The notes under the pieces were generated by a model. The model saw only the letters and a list, made by a program, of their open reading frames with translations. It was not told the origin of the DNA and made no database searches. Made by a program: the position numbers and the translations under genes. DNA of 57,715 nucleotides from JAKPUX01 sp964436305. GTDB taxonomy: Bacteria; Zhuqueibacterota; Zhuqueibacteria; Residuimicrobiales; Residuimicrobiaceae. Within the stretch, counting starts at the first letter, position 1; each line of letters starts with the position of its first letter. Positions 17,706-26,828 of the stretch are shown in pieces. The stretch lies in contig CAYTCI010000017.1 of NCBI GenBank assembly GCA_964436305.1, forward strand, positions 1-57,715, written 5' to 3'.

Positions 17706-19619
17706 CTAATGCACGAGCACCATTTTTCTGACCAGGGTGGCTTGCTTGCCGCTGCCATCCGGAAAGGTCAGCCGGTAAAAGTAGAGACCAGCGGCGAGCC
17801 CCTCCCCTGAAAAGCTCAGGCTCTGCAGGCCTGCCTCCATCTCCCCGTCCAGCAGGATGGCGACTTGCTGGCCGAGCACATTCAGGATCTCCAGGCGGGC
17901 AGGGCCGGCACTCTTGAGAAAAAAACGGATGGTGGTGGCCGGATTGAAGGGATTGGGGAAATTCTGCATCAGGGCAGAGTTGGCGGGCAGCGCCGGCGCC
18001 TTGCCCCATTGGTCGTCGTAGACCTCGAACTCGTAGAGCGAATAGCCATAGGTCGTGTTGCGGCGGAGGCCGTACATGCGTACATACCGGCCGGCGACTC
18101 CGGGCAGATCCAGGGTGTCGACGCGCGCCCCTGCAGGCAGGTCGTTCTTTTCTACCGCGACATTCCAGGCGAGGGCATCATCGGAGAGCTCGAGCCGGTA
18201 GCTTTTGGCCGAGGCCACTTCCCAGTTGAGCACCACACGCGCCAGGGTATATCGTTTGCCCAGATCGACCTGGAACCACTGCGGATCCTCATAAACACTG
18301 GACCAGCGGGTCGATGGATCGGCATCGACCGCGTGGGCCGGGATATTGCCGTGATTGGCCTCGGTGGAGGAGACGGTCACCTTCTTGCCATAGGCAAGAC
18401 TGACGGTCCGGACCGTAATGACGACGCTGGCCGATTTGCGTTCGCCGGTGCTGGTGGTGATGGTGAGGATGATGGTGTGGATCCCGCTCGGGAGCTGGAG
18501 GGTCGGCCTGGCCCCGGTGGCGAGCAAAGAGTCGTTTTCACTCCACTCCCAGGCGGTGATGGTGCCGGAGTCGGTCCGGCTGGCCGAGCCGTCGAGGGTG
18601 ACCCTCTCGTCGCCGCTGCCGTCACGGTCGAGGATGAGCCGGCTGATGCCCGCATCCGCGTGCGGACCTTTCTGGATGTCGGCCAGGGTCAGGACCCGCG
18701 GGTCGTTGAAGACCTTGTAGAGCCACTCTTTGGTATTCTTGCCGTTGGTCTGACTGGGCTCCTGAATGAAATAGGACCAGGTCATGAAATAGAGCCACGG
18801 CTGACTGGTGATGAGGGCGGGATCGGGCAGCTTGTCGTTTTCGCCGATGGCGAACAGCTTGCCCCGCGTGGCGAAGAGCTGCTGGTACTGCTGCCAGGAA
18901 CCGGAAGCGGAGTAGTCGGGATAATCGTAGGCGATGATATCGACCACATCATCCCCGGGGTACCAGTTCTCGCGGGTCGTGCCGTAGCTGTTCCAGACCC
19001 AGATGAGGTTGTTGAGTTTGTGGAACTGGGTGAAACGGTCATACATCAGGCGATAGAGGGTTTTACAGGCGGCGCCGCCGGACATCCCCCACCAGAACCA
19101 GGCGCCTTCCGCCTCATGCAGCGGCCGCCAGAGGATCGGCACCCCGTTATCCTGCAGCTTTTTCAGCTCGCCGGCGACCACATCCATATCACTGAGAATG
19201 TTCTTGTAGGAGGTACCTCCGGGATTGGCGAGCGCCGCGGCCAGATCAAAGTTTTTTGTGTAATAGTTGCCGTTGCCATCGGGCGAGACCCAGTGCCATT
19301 GAAACTGGGCGATGCCGCCCTGCTCCTTCACCCATTTGATCGCCTTTTGCGTGTCATCCTTGCCCGACTGCCGCGGCAGGACCCCGTCAAAATCGTAGCC
19401 CATCAGGGCGGGGGATTTGCCGCCGGTGTTCTGCTGGATGTAGGCCAGATAGTTGTCATCCATATGCCCGGCAATGATCTTTTTGCCATAGACCGAGTCG
19501 AGAAAGGCTTTCAGCTGACGGGTCTCAAGGGTTGCATTGGGATTGACCAGCTGGGCCCGCACCGGTAGAACGGGCAGCAGCAAGAGCAGCAAGATGAATC
19601 GGCGGAATGAAATCAACAT
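17706..19619 (-). CDS. Secreted GH26 endo-beta-mannanase with PKD-like, F5/8 C (CBM32-like) and sorting domains
   Basis: 637 aa from the ATG at 19619 (GAGGAA site); the longer frame adds a low-complexity Pro/Ala leader. Signal peptide 1-22; GH26 domain about 25-335 with acid/base Glu169 (WRPLHEAEGAWFWWG) and nucleophile Glu260 (FAIGENDKLPDP). A PKD-like domain (about 345-430) and an F5/8 type C discoidin domain (about 435-560, with ARVVLNWE and GRYVRMYG) follow, then a C-terminal domain with NFPNPFNP. Its modules differ completely from those of the neighbouring GH26 enzyme, so the pair is not a recent duplication and the two probably act on different mannan regions or lengths. Confidence 0.94.
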   Translation of the reverse strand: MLISFRRFILLLLLLPVLPVRAQLVNPNATLETRQLKAFLDSVYGKKIIAGHMDDNYLAYIQQNTGGKSPALMGYDFDGVLPRQSGKDDTQKAIKWVKEQGGIAQFQWHWVSPDGNGNYYTKNFDLAAALANPGGTSYKNILSDMDVVAGELKKLQDNGVPILWRPLHEAEGAWFWWGMSGGAACKTLYRLMYDRFTQFHKLNNLIWVWNSYGTTRENWYPGDDVVDIIAYDYPDYSASGSWQQYQQLFATRGKLFAIGENDKLPDPALITSQPWLYFMTWSYFIQEPSQTNGKNTKEWLYKVFNDPRVLTLADIQKGPHADAGISRLILDRDGSGDERVTLDGSASRTDSGTITAWEWSENDSLLATGARPTLQLPSGIHTIILTITTSTGERKSASVVITVRTVSLAYGKKVTVSSTEANHGNIPAHAVDADPSTRWSSVYEDPQWFQVDLGKRYTLARVVLNWEVASAKSYRLELSDDALAWNVAVEKNDLPAGARVDTLDLPGVAGRYVRMYGLRRNTTYGYSLYEFEVYDDQWGKAPALPANSALMQNFPNPFNPATTIRFFLKSAGPARLEILNVLGQQVAILLDGEMEAGLQSLSFSGEGLAAGLYFYRLTFPDGSGKQATLVRKMVLVH

Positions 19620-19737
19620 CGAGCTATTCCTCACTTCAAAGAATGGGAAGGGTCCCGGTGCAGGCACCGGAGCGGAAGGAAAAGGCGCGCCCAAGCTGAA
19701 GGCGCGCCCCTGGAATTTCAGTCAAGGCCGACCTGGC

Positions 19738-21048
19738 CTAGCGGCCCAGGGCCGTCATCTTTTTGGCCCAGGTGCGCAGGATTTTGAGGGTGCTCTTGTC
19801 GCTGGCAAAGACCGAATTGCGCCCCTGCGGCTCCTGCGGGGGATCGCCGGTATAGGCATCGCCCTTCTGCCAGGTATAGCTCTGGAGATCGCTCGCCTGA
19901 CCCTCTCCACCCCAGCCCCAGAAATTGCTGCCAGCCATCGCCGAGCCCGAGCGGGCGCTCTGATACATCTCCTTGAACAGAAGGCTATAGTAACGATCCC
20001 GCAAGGTTACCGGAGCCGTGCGCGCGTAGGCGTGGCCATCACGCGGGATGCCGAATTCCTCGAGGGTGATCGGCTTGCCCAGTTTTTCGGCATAGGCGAT
20101 GTGCTGATGAAGATACTCGACCGCCTTGCGCGAAGCCTCCGGCCAGGTTTCGCCAGGCTTTTGCGGATCGAACCAGGACCAGTTGAGCAGCCAGAGGTGG
20201 AAGGTCAGGTAATCGATATGGGCGCTGCGATGCGCATCCAGATAACAGGACTCAGACTCCAGGCTGCCCTTGAGTCCCTCATTGCCGGTGGTAACGAGAT
20301 GGTTGGCGTCCAGGGATTTGATGTAGCCCGCACTCTCGTCGACCCAGCGGGCGAATGCCGCAAAGTGCTGATCCCGTTCCTCCTCTTCCGGTGAGGGCCG
20401 CGGCTCATTGGCCAGCTGCCAGGCCATGATCGCCGGATCCTCGCGGTAACGGCGGCCATTGACCGTATTGACCCGGTTGACCAGCATCCGGATATAATCG
20501 CGGTAGATCGCATTGGCCGGCTCGCTGGTGTAAAAGCGTCCGCTGGTCCGCATCAACCCCCAGTAGCCGAATTTGGGATCCTGGGGCGAGGGGTACTGCT
20601 CACCGGTGATCCAGGAGATGTATTGCGACATCCCGCCGGTCCATTCCCAATAGTTGTTGAGAAAGATCACGGCATGCATGTCGCGTTTGGCCATCTCGGC
20701 GAGGAGAAAATCGAGTCCGGCCAGGAGTTTTTCATCGTAGCGGCCCGGTTCCGGCTGGATGGCGGGCTGGATCTGCCCGGCGTAGCCGAGTCCTTCCGAT
20801 GCCCCCATCACGCGCAGATTTTCGATCCCGAGTTTTTTGAGATGATCGAGTTCGCGCTGCAGCCGCAGGCGGTCACCGGCCGCCCCCTCCTGCCCGAGCA
20901 TGGCGCCATACCAGAGGTTGGTGCCAAGAAAGTGGTACGGCCGGCCGTTGAGATAAAAGCGCGTCCCCTTGACGGTGACAAAACCGGCGGGTTGGGCTTG
21001 CAGGGAGAATGCAGCCGCCAGCAAAAAAAAGAATCCAAAACGTTTCAT
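19738..21048 (-). CDS. Secreted GH5 (subfamily 7-like) endo-beta-mannanase
   Basis: 436 aa from ATG 21048; the in-frame ATG at 21054 touches the GAGGA site and is unlikely. Signal peptide 1-19, then a single (beta/alpha)8 catalytic domain. The N-terminal GTNLWYGA, acid/base Glu215 in WQLANEPRP, the FHLWLLNW strand and nucleophile Glu331 in TLEEFGIPRDG follow the GH5_7 mannanase pattern. It has no binding module or sorting domain, so it is probably periplasmic or released. It lies 13 bp downstream of the SGNH esterase gene in the same operon, pairing deacetylation with backbone cleavage. Confidence 0.92.
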   Translation of the reverse strand: MKRFGFFFLLAAAFSLQAQPAGFVTVKGTRFYLNGRPYHFLGTNLWYGAMLGQEGAAGDRLRLQRELDHLKKLGIENLRVMGASEGLGYAGQIQPAIQPEPGRYDEKLLAGLDFLLAEMAKRDMHAVIFLNNYWEWTGGMSQYISWITGEQYPSPQDPKFGYWGLMRTSGRFYTSEPANAIYRDYIRMLVNRVNTVNGRRYREDPAIMAWQLANEPRPSPEEEERDQHFAAFARWVDESAGYIKSLDANHLVTTGNEGLKGSLESESCYLDAHRSAHIDYLTFHLWLLNWSWFDPQKPGETWPEASRKAVEYLHQHIAYAEKLGKPITLEEFGIPRDGHAYARTAPVTLRDRYYSLLFKEMYQSARSGSAMAGSNFWGWGGEGQASDLQSYTWQKGDAYTGDPPQEPQGRNSVFASDKSTLKILRTWAKKMTALGR

Positions 21049-21061
21049 GTCCATTCCTCGG

Positions 21062-22852
21062 TTATTTGATCAGCAGCAGCTGCCGCGTCTGGCTTGCACC
21101 GCCGGCCGTCAGGGTATAGAAATAGACGCCGCTGCTGAGGCCGGCGCCCTCCAGGAGAATCTCATGGCGTCCGCCGTAACGCATGCCCGCGTCCAGCAAC
21201 CGCACCTGGCGGCCGTTTACATCATACAACGTCAGGCGGACCAGCGCCGGCCGGGCGAGGGTGTAAGCGATGGTAGTGGCCGGGTTGAAGGGATTGGGGT
21301 AATTCTGTTCGAGCGTGAAACGGTCGGGCAGGGCTTCATGCTGGCCCACGCCGGCCGGGATGGTGGTGCCGTAGACCTCGAGCTCGTTGACGGTGTAGTT
21401 GGTCCCCGTGCTCTTTTGGCACAACAGCCTGGCGTAGTGCGCCTGAGTGTCGATGCCGGTGTACTCGTCCAGTCCGCCATCGCCTTTGGTCTGGGTCAGG
21501 GCCTTGACCGCCTTGCCGGCGGCATCGAGCAGGTGCAGGGCGTAACTGGTGGCGTAATCGCTGCCCCAGTGGATCCGCAGGGTGTTGAGAGTAAGGGTGC
21601 GGCCGAAATCGACCATGATCCATTCGGTGTTCTTGCCGGCGCTCTGCCAGGCGGTGGAGGAGTCGCCGTCCACCGCCCAGGCGGCATTGCCGCCGCGCAG
21701 GGTTGAAGAGACGGTGACCGGATGCTGCAGGGCGCGGTTGATGGAGGCCGGGGGCAGCACCTCGATGGTGATACTGGCGCTGTGGCTCTCCCCGCCACCG
21801 GCGGTGAGGGTGAAGGTGGTCGTCCGCTCGGGCGCCACCGCCAGGGAGCCGTTCTGTGCCACCGCCTCACCGTCCAGGGTGACGGCCGAGCCGTTGGTCG
21901 TCACCCAGGAGATCAGGCTGGTATCGCCGGTGCCCTCATCGAGCTGCAACGGGAAGGCACTCAGGGACTTGATACGCCCGGGGGGAATATTGTCGATCAC
22001 GACCTGCTTGGTGTCGGCGACCGCCCCGGTGGCCATCAGGGTGTAGGTGGTCTTGCTCGTCTGCGCGACCAGCAGCGAATCGATGGCCGGCACCGGCGTG
22101 CCGTTGAGGGTGAGCTGCGAGCCCGGGGTAGCCTCCCAATAGAGCATGGTCTTTTCGCCGACCTCGACCTCGGTGTCGGTGGCGGCGAAGAGGCGGATGA
22201 AGCCGGCAGGACTGTTGTTGAGATACCAGGCGGCCGTATCCGCCATCATGGCATAGCCGGTCGTGTTGGGATGGATGCCATCGGGAAAGAGATCCGCATG
22301 GCTGAGCATGGCGCGGTACCAGTCGATCATAAAGCCGCCGGCGGCGGTGCGCACCGAATCGACGATCGGCTCGATCTGGCCGTGCAGGACGGCGCCGTTG
22401 ATGCCGCTGGCGCCACCGTCGCCAAAGACCGGGCAGGGACGGGCAACATAGATCTGCGGATCACGACCGTCCTTGCGCACAATCCGGATGAAGGCCATAT
22501 AATCATCGAACATCTCGCCGAGGTAGACCCGGTTCTGCGGTTTGCTGTCGTTGGTGCCAAGACTGATGATGACGATATGAGGGTCAAAATCCTGCACCTG
22601 CAAAAAGGCCGACTCATTCCAGTAGGGGAAATCCCCATGCCGCAGCATGGTGGTGCCGCTGACGCCGAAATTGCGCACGGTATAGTGTGCACCGAGACGC
22701 TGCCCGAGCTGCTGCGGCCAGGCGGTCGAGCCGCCGCTGCCGATGGTGATGCTGTTGCCGATGCAGGCGACCCGGATGGTCCGGTCCTGCCCATAAGCGG
22801 CCCCAGCCAGCAGTGTCAGCACCAGCAAGCTGCATAATAGTCGCGACTTCAT
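21062..22852 (-). CDS. Secreted SGNH/GDSL esterase with F5/8 C and sorting domains
   Basis: 596 aa from ATG 22852 (GGGAG upstream). Signal peptide 1-22. The SGNH hydrolase domain (about 25-220) has block I CIGNSITIGSG (Ser34), block III SLGTND (99-102) and block V DGIHPN (Asp191, His194). Ig-like segments follow (about 225-375), then an F5/8 type C domain (about 380-500, with WIMVDFGRTLTLNTLRI) and a FlgD-like C-terminal domain with NYPNPFNP. In this locus the likely role is removal of acetyl groups from mannan so that GH26/GH5 can act; that substrate is inference. It is divergent from the PME-like gene. Confidence 0.88.
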   Translation of the reverse strand: MKSRLLCSLLVLTLLAGAAYGQDRTIRVACIGNSITIGSGGSTAWPQQLGQRLGAHYTVRNFGVSGTTMLRHGDFPYWNESAFLQVQDFDPHIVIISLGTNDSKPQNRVYLGEMFDDYMAFIRIVRKDGRDPQIYVARPCPVFGDGGASGINGAVLHGQIEPIVDSVRTAAGGFMIDWYRAMLSHADLFPDGIHPNTTGYAMMADTAAWYLNNSPAGFIRLFAATDTEVEVGEKTMLYWEATPGSQLTLNGTPVPAIDSLLVAQTSKTTYTLMATGAVADTKQVVIDNIPPGRIKSLSAFPLQLDEGTGDTSLISWVTTNGSAVTLDGEAVAQNGSLAVAPERTTTFTLTAGGGESHSASITIEVLPPASINRALQHPVTVSSTLRGGNAAWAVDGDSSTAWQSAGKNTEWIMVDFGRTLTLNTLRIHWGSDYATSYALHLLDAAGKAVKALTQTKGDGGLDEYTGIDTQAHYARLLCQKSTGTNYTVNELEVYGTTIPAGVGQHEALPDRFTLEQNYPNPFNPATTIAYTLARPALVRLTLYDVNGRQVRLLDAGMRYGGRHEILLEGAGLSSGVYFYTLTAGGASQTRQLLLIK

Positions 22853-22937
22853 CTCCTTCTCCCTGCTTAAAAAGCGTTTGTTTGTGAGCCATTTTTTTCG
22901 TAAGCTTGCCAAAACGGCTCTGTTCAAAGGGGAAATG

Positions 22938-24008
22938 ATGAAAAAACGGGTTCTGATTCTTTTGTTCTGCGCAGCCGGTTGCGCCCGGGCTGGCGCCAGG
23001 TTCGATGCCGTGGTCGATGCTGCTTTCGCCGCCCCCCCCGGTCTGGTGAAGGGGCTGCCGCATTACCAAACGCTCGGCCAGGCCCTCGCTGCCGCGCCGG
23101 CGACCACAACGCCCTGGCGGATCCGGATCGCCAATGGGCGCTATTACGAGCGGGTGCTCATCACCCGGCCCAACGTTCAGATCCAGGGCGAGAGCCGGGA
23201 ATCGACTCTGATCACGTATGATGCCTGCAGCGACACCCCGGCTCCCGCCGGCGGCACCCTCGGGACCTGGGGCTGCGCGACCCTGATGGTCCGGGCCCCC
23301 GGCTTTTCCGCCAGCGATCTCACCATTGAAAACGGCTTTGATTATCCGGCCAATGCGGCCAAGGCTCCCGAGGATTCCACGCGCCTGCGCAATGCCCAGG
23401 CGGTTGCGGTCATGCTCGCCGAGGGCAGCGACCGGGCGCTCTTCCGCCGCTGCATCATCAGCGGTTACCAGGACACCCTTTTCCCCAATGCCGGGCGCAG
23501 CTGCTTCGACCACTGCCGGATTCTCGGTCATGTCGACTTTATCTTCGGGGCCGGCCAGGCTCTTTTTCAGGAATGCGAGATCGTCTCCCGCGACCGGCCG
23601 GATAAAAATCCGACCGGCTATATCACCGCCCCGAGCACCCTCGCGAGCTATCCCTACGGCTTTCTCTTCCTCGACTGCCGGCTGGTCAGGGAGCACCCCG
23701 GTCTCGCCGTCGGTTCCGTCCGGCTCGGCCGTCCCTGGCATCCCCGTGCCGATCCGGCGGTTTCGGGCTGCGCCATCTTCCTCCACTGCTTCATGGAAGA
23801 ACACATCGGGGCAGAGGGTTATGCCGAAATCTCCTCAACCGATTCGACCGGCAAGAAAATCGTCTATCGCGTGGGACCCGACTCCCGCTTTTTTGAGTAT
23901 GGCAGCCATGGCCCCGGCGCCCTGATCACCCCGCAGCGGCCGCAGCTGGACTCTGCGGCTGCCGCCTGGTATTCCAGCCGGCAGCAGTTGCGCGGCTGGA
24001 ACCCGTGA
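22938..24008 (+). CDS. Pectin methylesterase-like (CE8) protein
   Basis: 356 aa from ATG 22938, 5 nt after the GGGG of AAAGGGG; ATG 22935 is possible. Short signal peptide, with CAAGC resembling a lipobox. The right-handed beta-helix family motifs are in order: ANGRYYERV, ISGYQDTLF (Gln178, Asp179), GHVDFIFG (Asp200, proposed nucleophile) and LGRPWHP (Arg). This is the CE8 signature for demethylating homogalacturonan. It is the only plus-strand gene in the 33-kb mannan locus, facing GDSL at its start and DUF5060 at its end (3 bp apart). This suggests insertion of a pectin function into, or independent regulation within, the locus. Confidence 0.9.
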   Translation: MKKRVLILLFCAAGCARAGARFDAVVDAAFAAPPGLVKGLPHYQTLGQALAAAPATTTPWRIRIANGRYYERVLITRPNVQIQGESRESTLITYDACSDTPAPAGGTLGTWGCATLMVRAPGFSASDLTIENGFDYPANAAKAPEDSTRLRNAQAVAVMLAEGSDRALFRRCIISGYQDTLFPNAGRSCFDHCRILGHVDFIFGAGQALFQECEIVSRDRPDKNPTGYITAPSTLASYPYGFLFLDCRLVREHPGLAVGSVRLGRPWHPRADPAVSGCAIFLHCFMEEHIGAEGYAEISSTDSTGKKIVYRVGPDSRFFEYGSHGPGALITPQRPQLDSAAAAWYSSRQQLRGWNP

Positions 24009-24011
24009 GAC

Positions 24012-26810
24012 TCAACGCAGGAGCAGGCACTTGCTGACCCGCCGCTCGCTGCCGGCCTGCAGCACCAGGAGATAGGTGCCGGAGGGGAATTCCTCCGCCC
24101 GCCAGGGAATCCGGTGGGCGCCCTCGGCAAAACTCTGCGCCGCCAGGGTCGCAATCCGTTCGCCGCGCAGATTGTAGACCGTCAGCTCTACCTGGCTGCG
24201 CCGCGGCAGGACAAAGCCGATCTCGGTGACGGCGTTAAAGGGATTGGGCCAGTTCTGCAACAGCTGCAGGGAGGCCGGCTGGAGCGCAGGGGCGGGCGGC
24301 GCGACCTTCGTCGTTGTGCTGTTGGCAAAGAGGATATCATCCAGCCAGATCGTGCCCGAGCCCTCCGTACCGTTTCCCTTGAGGATATTGAACGCGAGAC
24401 TGGCGGCCTGGGTCAGATCGACCGCACCGGAAGCGTCACTGGCCGTGAATTTGCTGAGGGGCACCTCGATCACCGTCCCGGCTGTCGAAGCCAGGGGCAT
24501 CTGGTAAAGCCAATAGCTGCTGCTGGTGCGGTTGATTTGCACGGCCAGGGTACGGCCGGAAGCGTCTCCCCGTAAAAAAAAGCGCAGAGTTTTTGCGCTT
24601 TTTTTCGCTGCAGAAAAGGTGCAGGAAAGACCCGCGTAGGGTGGCTTGCCCGCGCCAATGCCATAGTCGAAGCGCAGCCGCTGTCCCGCACCGCCGCTCC
24701 CCTGGGTTTCCAGGATCAGCGCACCCGAGGTGCCGGTCCGCACCCGCCAGAAATTGCCCACCGGATTGGCCGCATCATAGGATTCAAAATCATCGACCAG
24801 CTGGATGTCGCTCATGGCAATCGTAAGGGTATCGCCGATCAGGCCGGGCGAAGTGACCGTGATCCAGGCCGTGCCGGTGCCGGCCGAATCCGCGCGCAAG
24901 CCGATCGTCGCCATCCCGTTCGCAGCCTGGAGGGTGCTCTCCCCTACCAGCTGCCCCATGCCGAGCAGGCTGAACTCGAGACGGTTGCCGGCTTCGCTGC
25001 AAAAGCGTCCCTCGCTGTCATAGACCAGGCAGCGCACCAGCGCCTGACTCTCGCCGTCACAATAAAGCTGGTGCGGCGAGGCGGTCAGGCCGAGACGGTA
25101 CGGCGTCACACCGCGTGCTGCCGGCCGGATGATGAAACCCAGGTCCGGCGCCGCGGCGGCCAGCTGCGGGACCTCGTCGACGAGCAGGCCGTCGATGCAG
25201 GGCAGGGTGTGCCAGGCGATCTGCTCCCCCTTCCAGGTATCGTACCAGGCCACTGTGTAGACCGAATCCCGCAAACCGCGCACGGAGAGGGCATGGCGCG
25301 CAAGATCGCGGCCCCATTCCTCCCGCGCCCAGCCAAAGGCCATCGTCCCGTCGGTCATGACGAAGACGTCGGCGCCGTCGACCGTAGCCTCGCCAGCCCT
25401 GAAGGCGCGGTGGGCATAATCGATGCCCGGCGCCACGCGACTGAAGGCCTTGAGCTGCTCGTGAAAGCGGAGGTCCGACTGGTGGCTATTGAAAGCCCAC
25501 CAGACCGGCGAGGCGGCCAGACCGCTCGACCAGCTGGTCCAGAGGGCATTGTGAAACATGCGGGTATACTCGCTCGAACCGGGGGCATAACCGCCGTAAT
25601 TCTTGCTCGATCCGCCACCGGCCTCACCGAGGATCGCCGGTTTGGCATAGCCCTCCCCCATCCGCCGGGCCGCCTCGTGATAGACCCAGAGGCTGCTGCG
25701 CACCGGATTGTTGGCATATCGCGCCGTCCCGCCGTCGGTTTCATAGAGATGAATATTGGGCAGGTCGAAGATGGCGTAGCCGGTTGTCCAGAACTGGCCA
25801 CCGTGCTGGCTGGCGGTCACCGGCCGGTCAAAGGGATCATGCGCCCGGAGGAAGGTATAGGACTTGCGCGTCCAGGCATCGGCCGCGGCCGTGCGTCCTG
25901 CCGCCCAGGCATCGGTGCCGGAGATCTCGTTGATGATCTCCCAGGGCCCCATCGCGCGGCTGTAGCCCCAGCGGGCGATGATATAGCGGTACTGCTTCTC
26001 CATATAGCGCCAGGCCGTCTCGTTCTCGTAAATATCGAGGACATCGCAGAGCTGGTTGTAGGGATTGTCGTTCCAGCGCTGCGCCCAGCCAGGGAGGCTC
26101 TTGCAAAAGAGATCGTGCGGCCAGATCGAGAGGGAGAGGGTCATGTCGCGCTGTTCCAGCCACTCGAGGATGTCGTCGATCCGCTTGCACTTGTTCTGAT
26201 CATAGCGCCCGAGCCCGGAGCTCATCGATTCGATCAGGGTATTGCCGGTATCATAGGTGATGTTCCAGAATCCGACCCAGTTGCAGCCCAGATTCTTGAG
26301 GGTGTTCAATCCCGCCTCCGCGATCCCCCACGGCCAAAAGATCGCGATGCCATAAAAGGGGGTGCCGTCGTCATGGATCAGATAGCGGGGATTGACCGTT
26401 GAGGTATGCAGCCAGCCGTTGTGGGCGGAGGCAACGGCCTCGAAGGAATAGGATGGCGAGCTGCCGGTGCCCGCCGGGGTGGTCACCGAGAGGGTATAGC
26501 GCCATGGGCCCGGCTCGTTGGGGGCAAACCGCAGCTTCCAGAGCGCGCGGCCGTTATAGTTGTCGTAAAAGCCGCCCACGAGCCATGATCGCCCGGAAGG
26601 GGCGGAAAAGAGCGCCTGCACCGTGACCTGATCGGGATCGTAGGGATTGGTATAAACGGTATGGGTCAGATCGATCAGGATCTCATATTTTTCATAGAGC
26701 CCGATGCGGGTGCTGTTTTCACTGCGGCGCGAGATCACCGGTGCGCCGGATTGGGCGAACAATCCGGCGGCGATCAGGAAGAGGGCCAGGGGGATGAAGC
26801 GGCGATACAT
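24012..26810 (-). CDS. Secreted DUF5060-domain GH5-like glycosidase with CBM11-like and sorting domains
   Basis: 932 aa. Signal peptide 1-20; DUF5060 N-terminal domain about 30-125; TIM barrel about 135-480 with candidate acid/base Glu295 (WEIINEISG) and nucleophile Glu396 (AILGEAGGG). An Ig-like region, a CBM11-like beta-sandwich (about 690-850, with FFLRGD and IWLDDILFAN) and a FlgD-like C-terminus with NWPNPFNA follow. The family is close to clan A glycosidases annotated as putative cellulase or GH5/GH140-like, and its substrate cannot be read from sequence. The gene lies 18 bp downstream of the beta-mannosidase, so a role on mannan side structures is plausible. It contains an internal terminator-like hairpin. 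Confidence 0.82.
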   Translation of the reverse strand: MYRRFIPLALFLIAAGLFAQSGAPVISRRSENSTRIGLYEKYEILIDLTHTVYTNPYDPDQVTVQALFSAPSGRSWLVGGFYDNYNGRALWKLRFAPNEPGPWRYTLSVTTPAGTGSSPSYSFEAVASAHNGWLHTSTVNPRYLIHDDGTPFYGIAIFWPWGIAEAGLNTLKNLGCNWVGFWNITYDTGNTLIESMSSGLGRYDQNKCKRIDDILEWLEQRDMTLSLSIWPHDLFCKSLPGWAQRWNDNPYNQLCDVLDIYENETAWRYMEKQYRYIIARWGYSRAMGPWEIINEISGTDAWAAGRTAAADAWTRKSYTFLRAHDPFDRPVTASQHGGQFWTTGYAIFDLPNIHLYETDGGTARYANNPVRSSLWVYHEAARRMGEGYAKPAILGEAGGGSSKNYGGYAPGSSEYTRMFHNALWTSWSSGLAASPVWWAFNSHQSDLRFHEQLKAFSRVAPGIDYAHRAFRAGEATVDGADVFVMTDGTMAFGWAREEWGRDLARHALSVRGLRDSVYTVAWYDTWKGEQIAWHTLPCIDGLLVDEVPQLAAAAPDLGFIIRPAARGVTPYRLGLTASPHQLYCDGESQALVRCLVYDSEGRFCSEAGNRLEFSLLGMGQLVGESTLQAANGMATIGLRADSAGTGTAWITVTSPGLIGDTLTIAMSDIQLVDDFESYDAANPVGNFWRVRTGTSGALILETQGSGGAGQRLRFDYGIGAGKPPYAGLSCTFSAAKKSAKTLRFFLRGDASGRTLAVQINRTSSSYWLYQMPLASTAGTVIEVPLSKFTASDASGAVDLTQAASLAFNILKGNGTEGSGTIWLDDILFANSTTTKVAPPAPALQPASLQLLQNWPNPFNAVTEIGFVLPRRSQVELTVYNLRGERIATLAAQSFAEGAHRIPWRAEEFPSGTYLLVLQAGSERRVSKCLLLR
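24574..24605. other. Intragenic terminator-like hairpin with A/T tracts
   Basis: AAAAAAAGCGCA (24575-24586) is a perfect inverted repeat of TGCGCTTTTTTT (24594-24605) around a 7-nt loop. It carries A8/T7 tracts, so it has the form of an intrinsic terminator on either strand, although it lies inside an intact reading frame (around codons 735-746, SAAKKSAKTLRFF). It may attenuate readthrough or cause slippage; neither is shown by the sequence alone. Confidence 0.6.
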
Positions 26811-26828
26811 GGCGAGCTCCTTTCTGCT

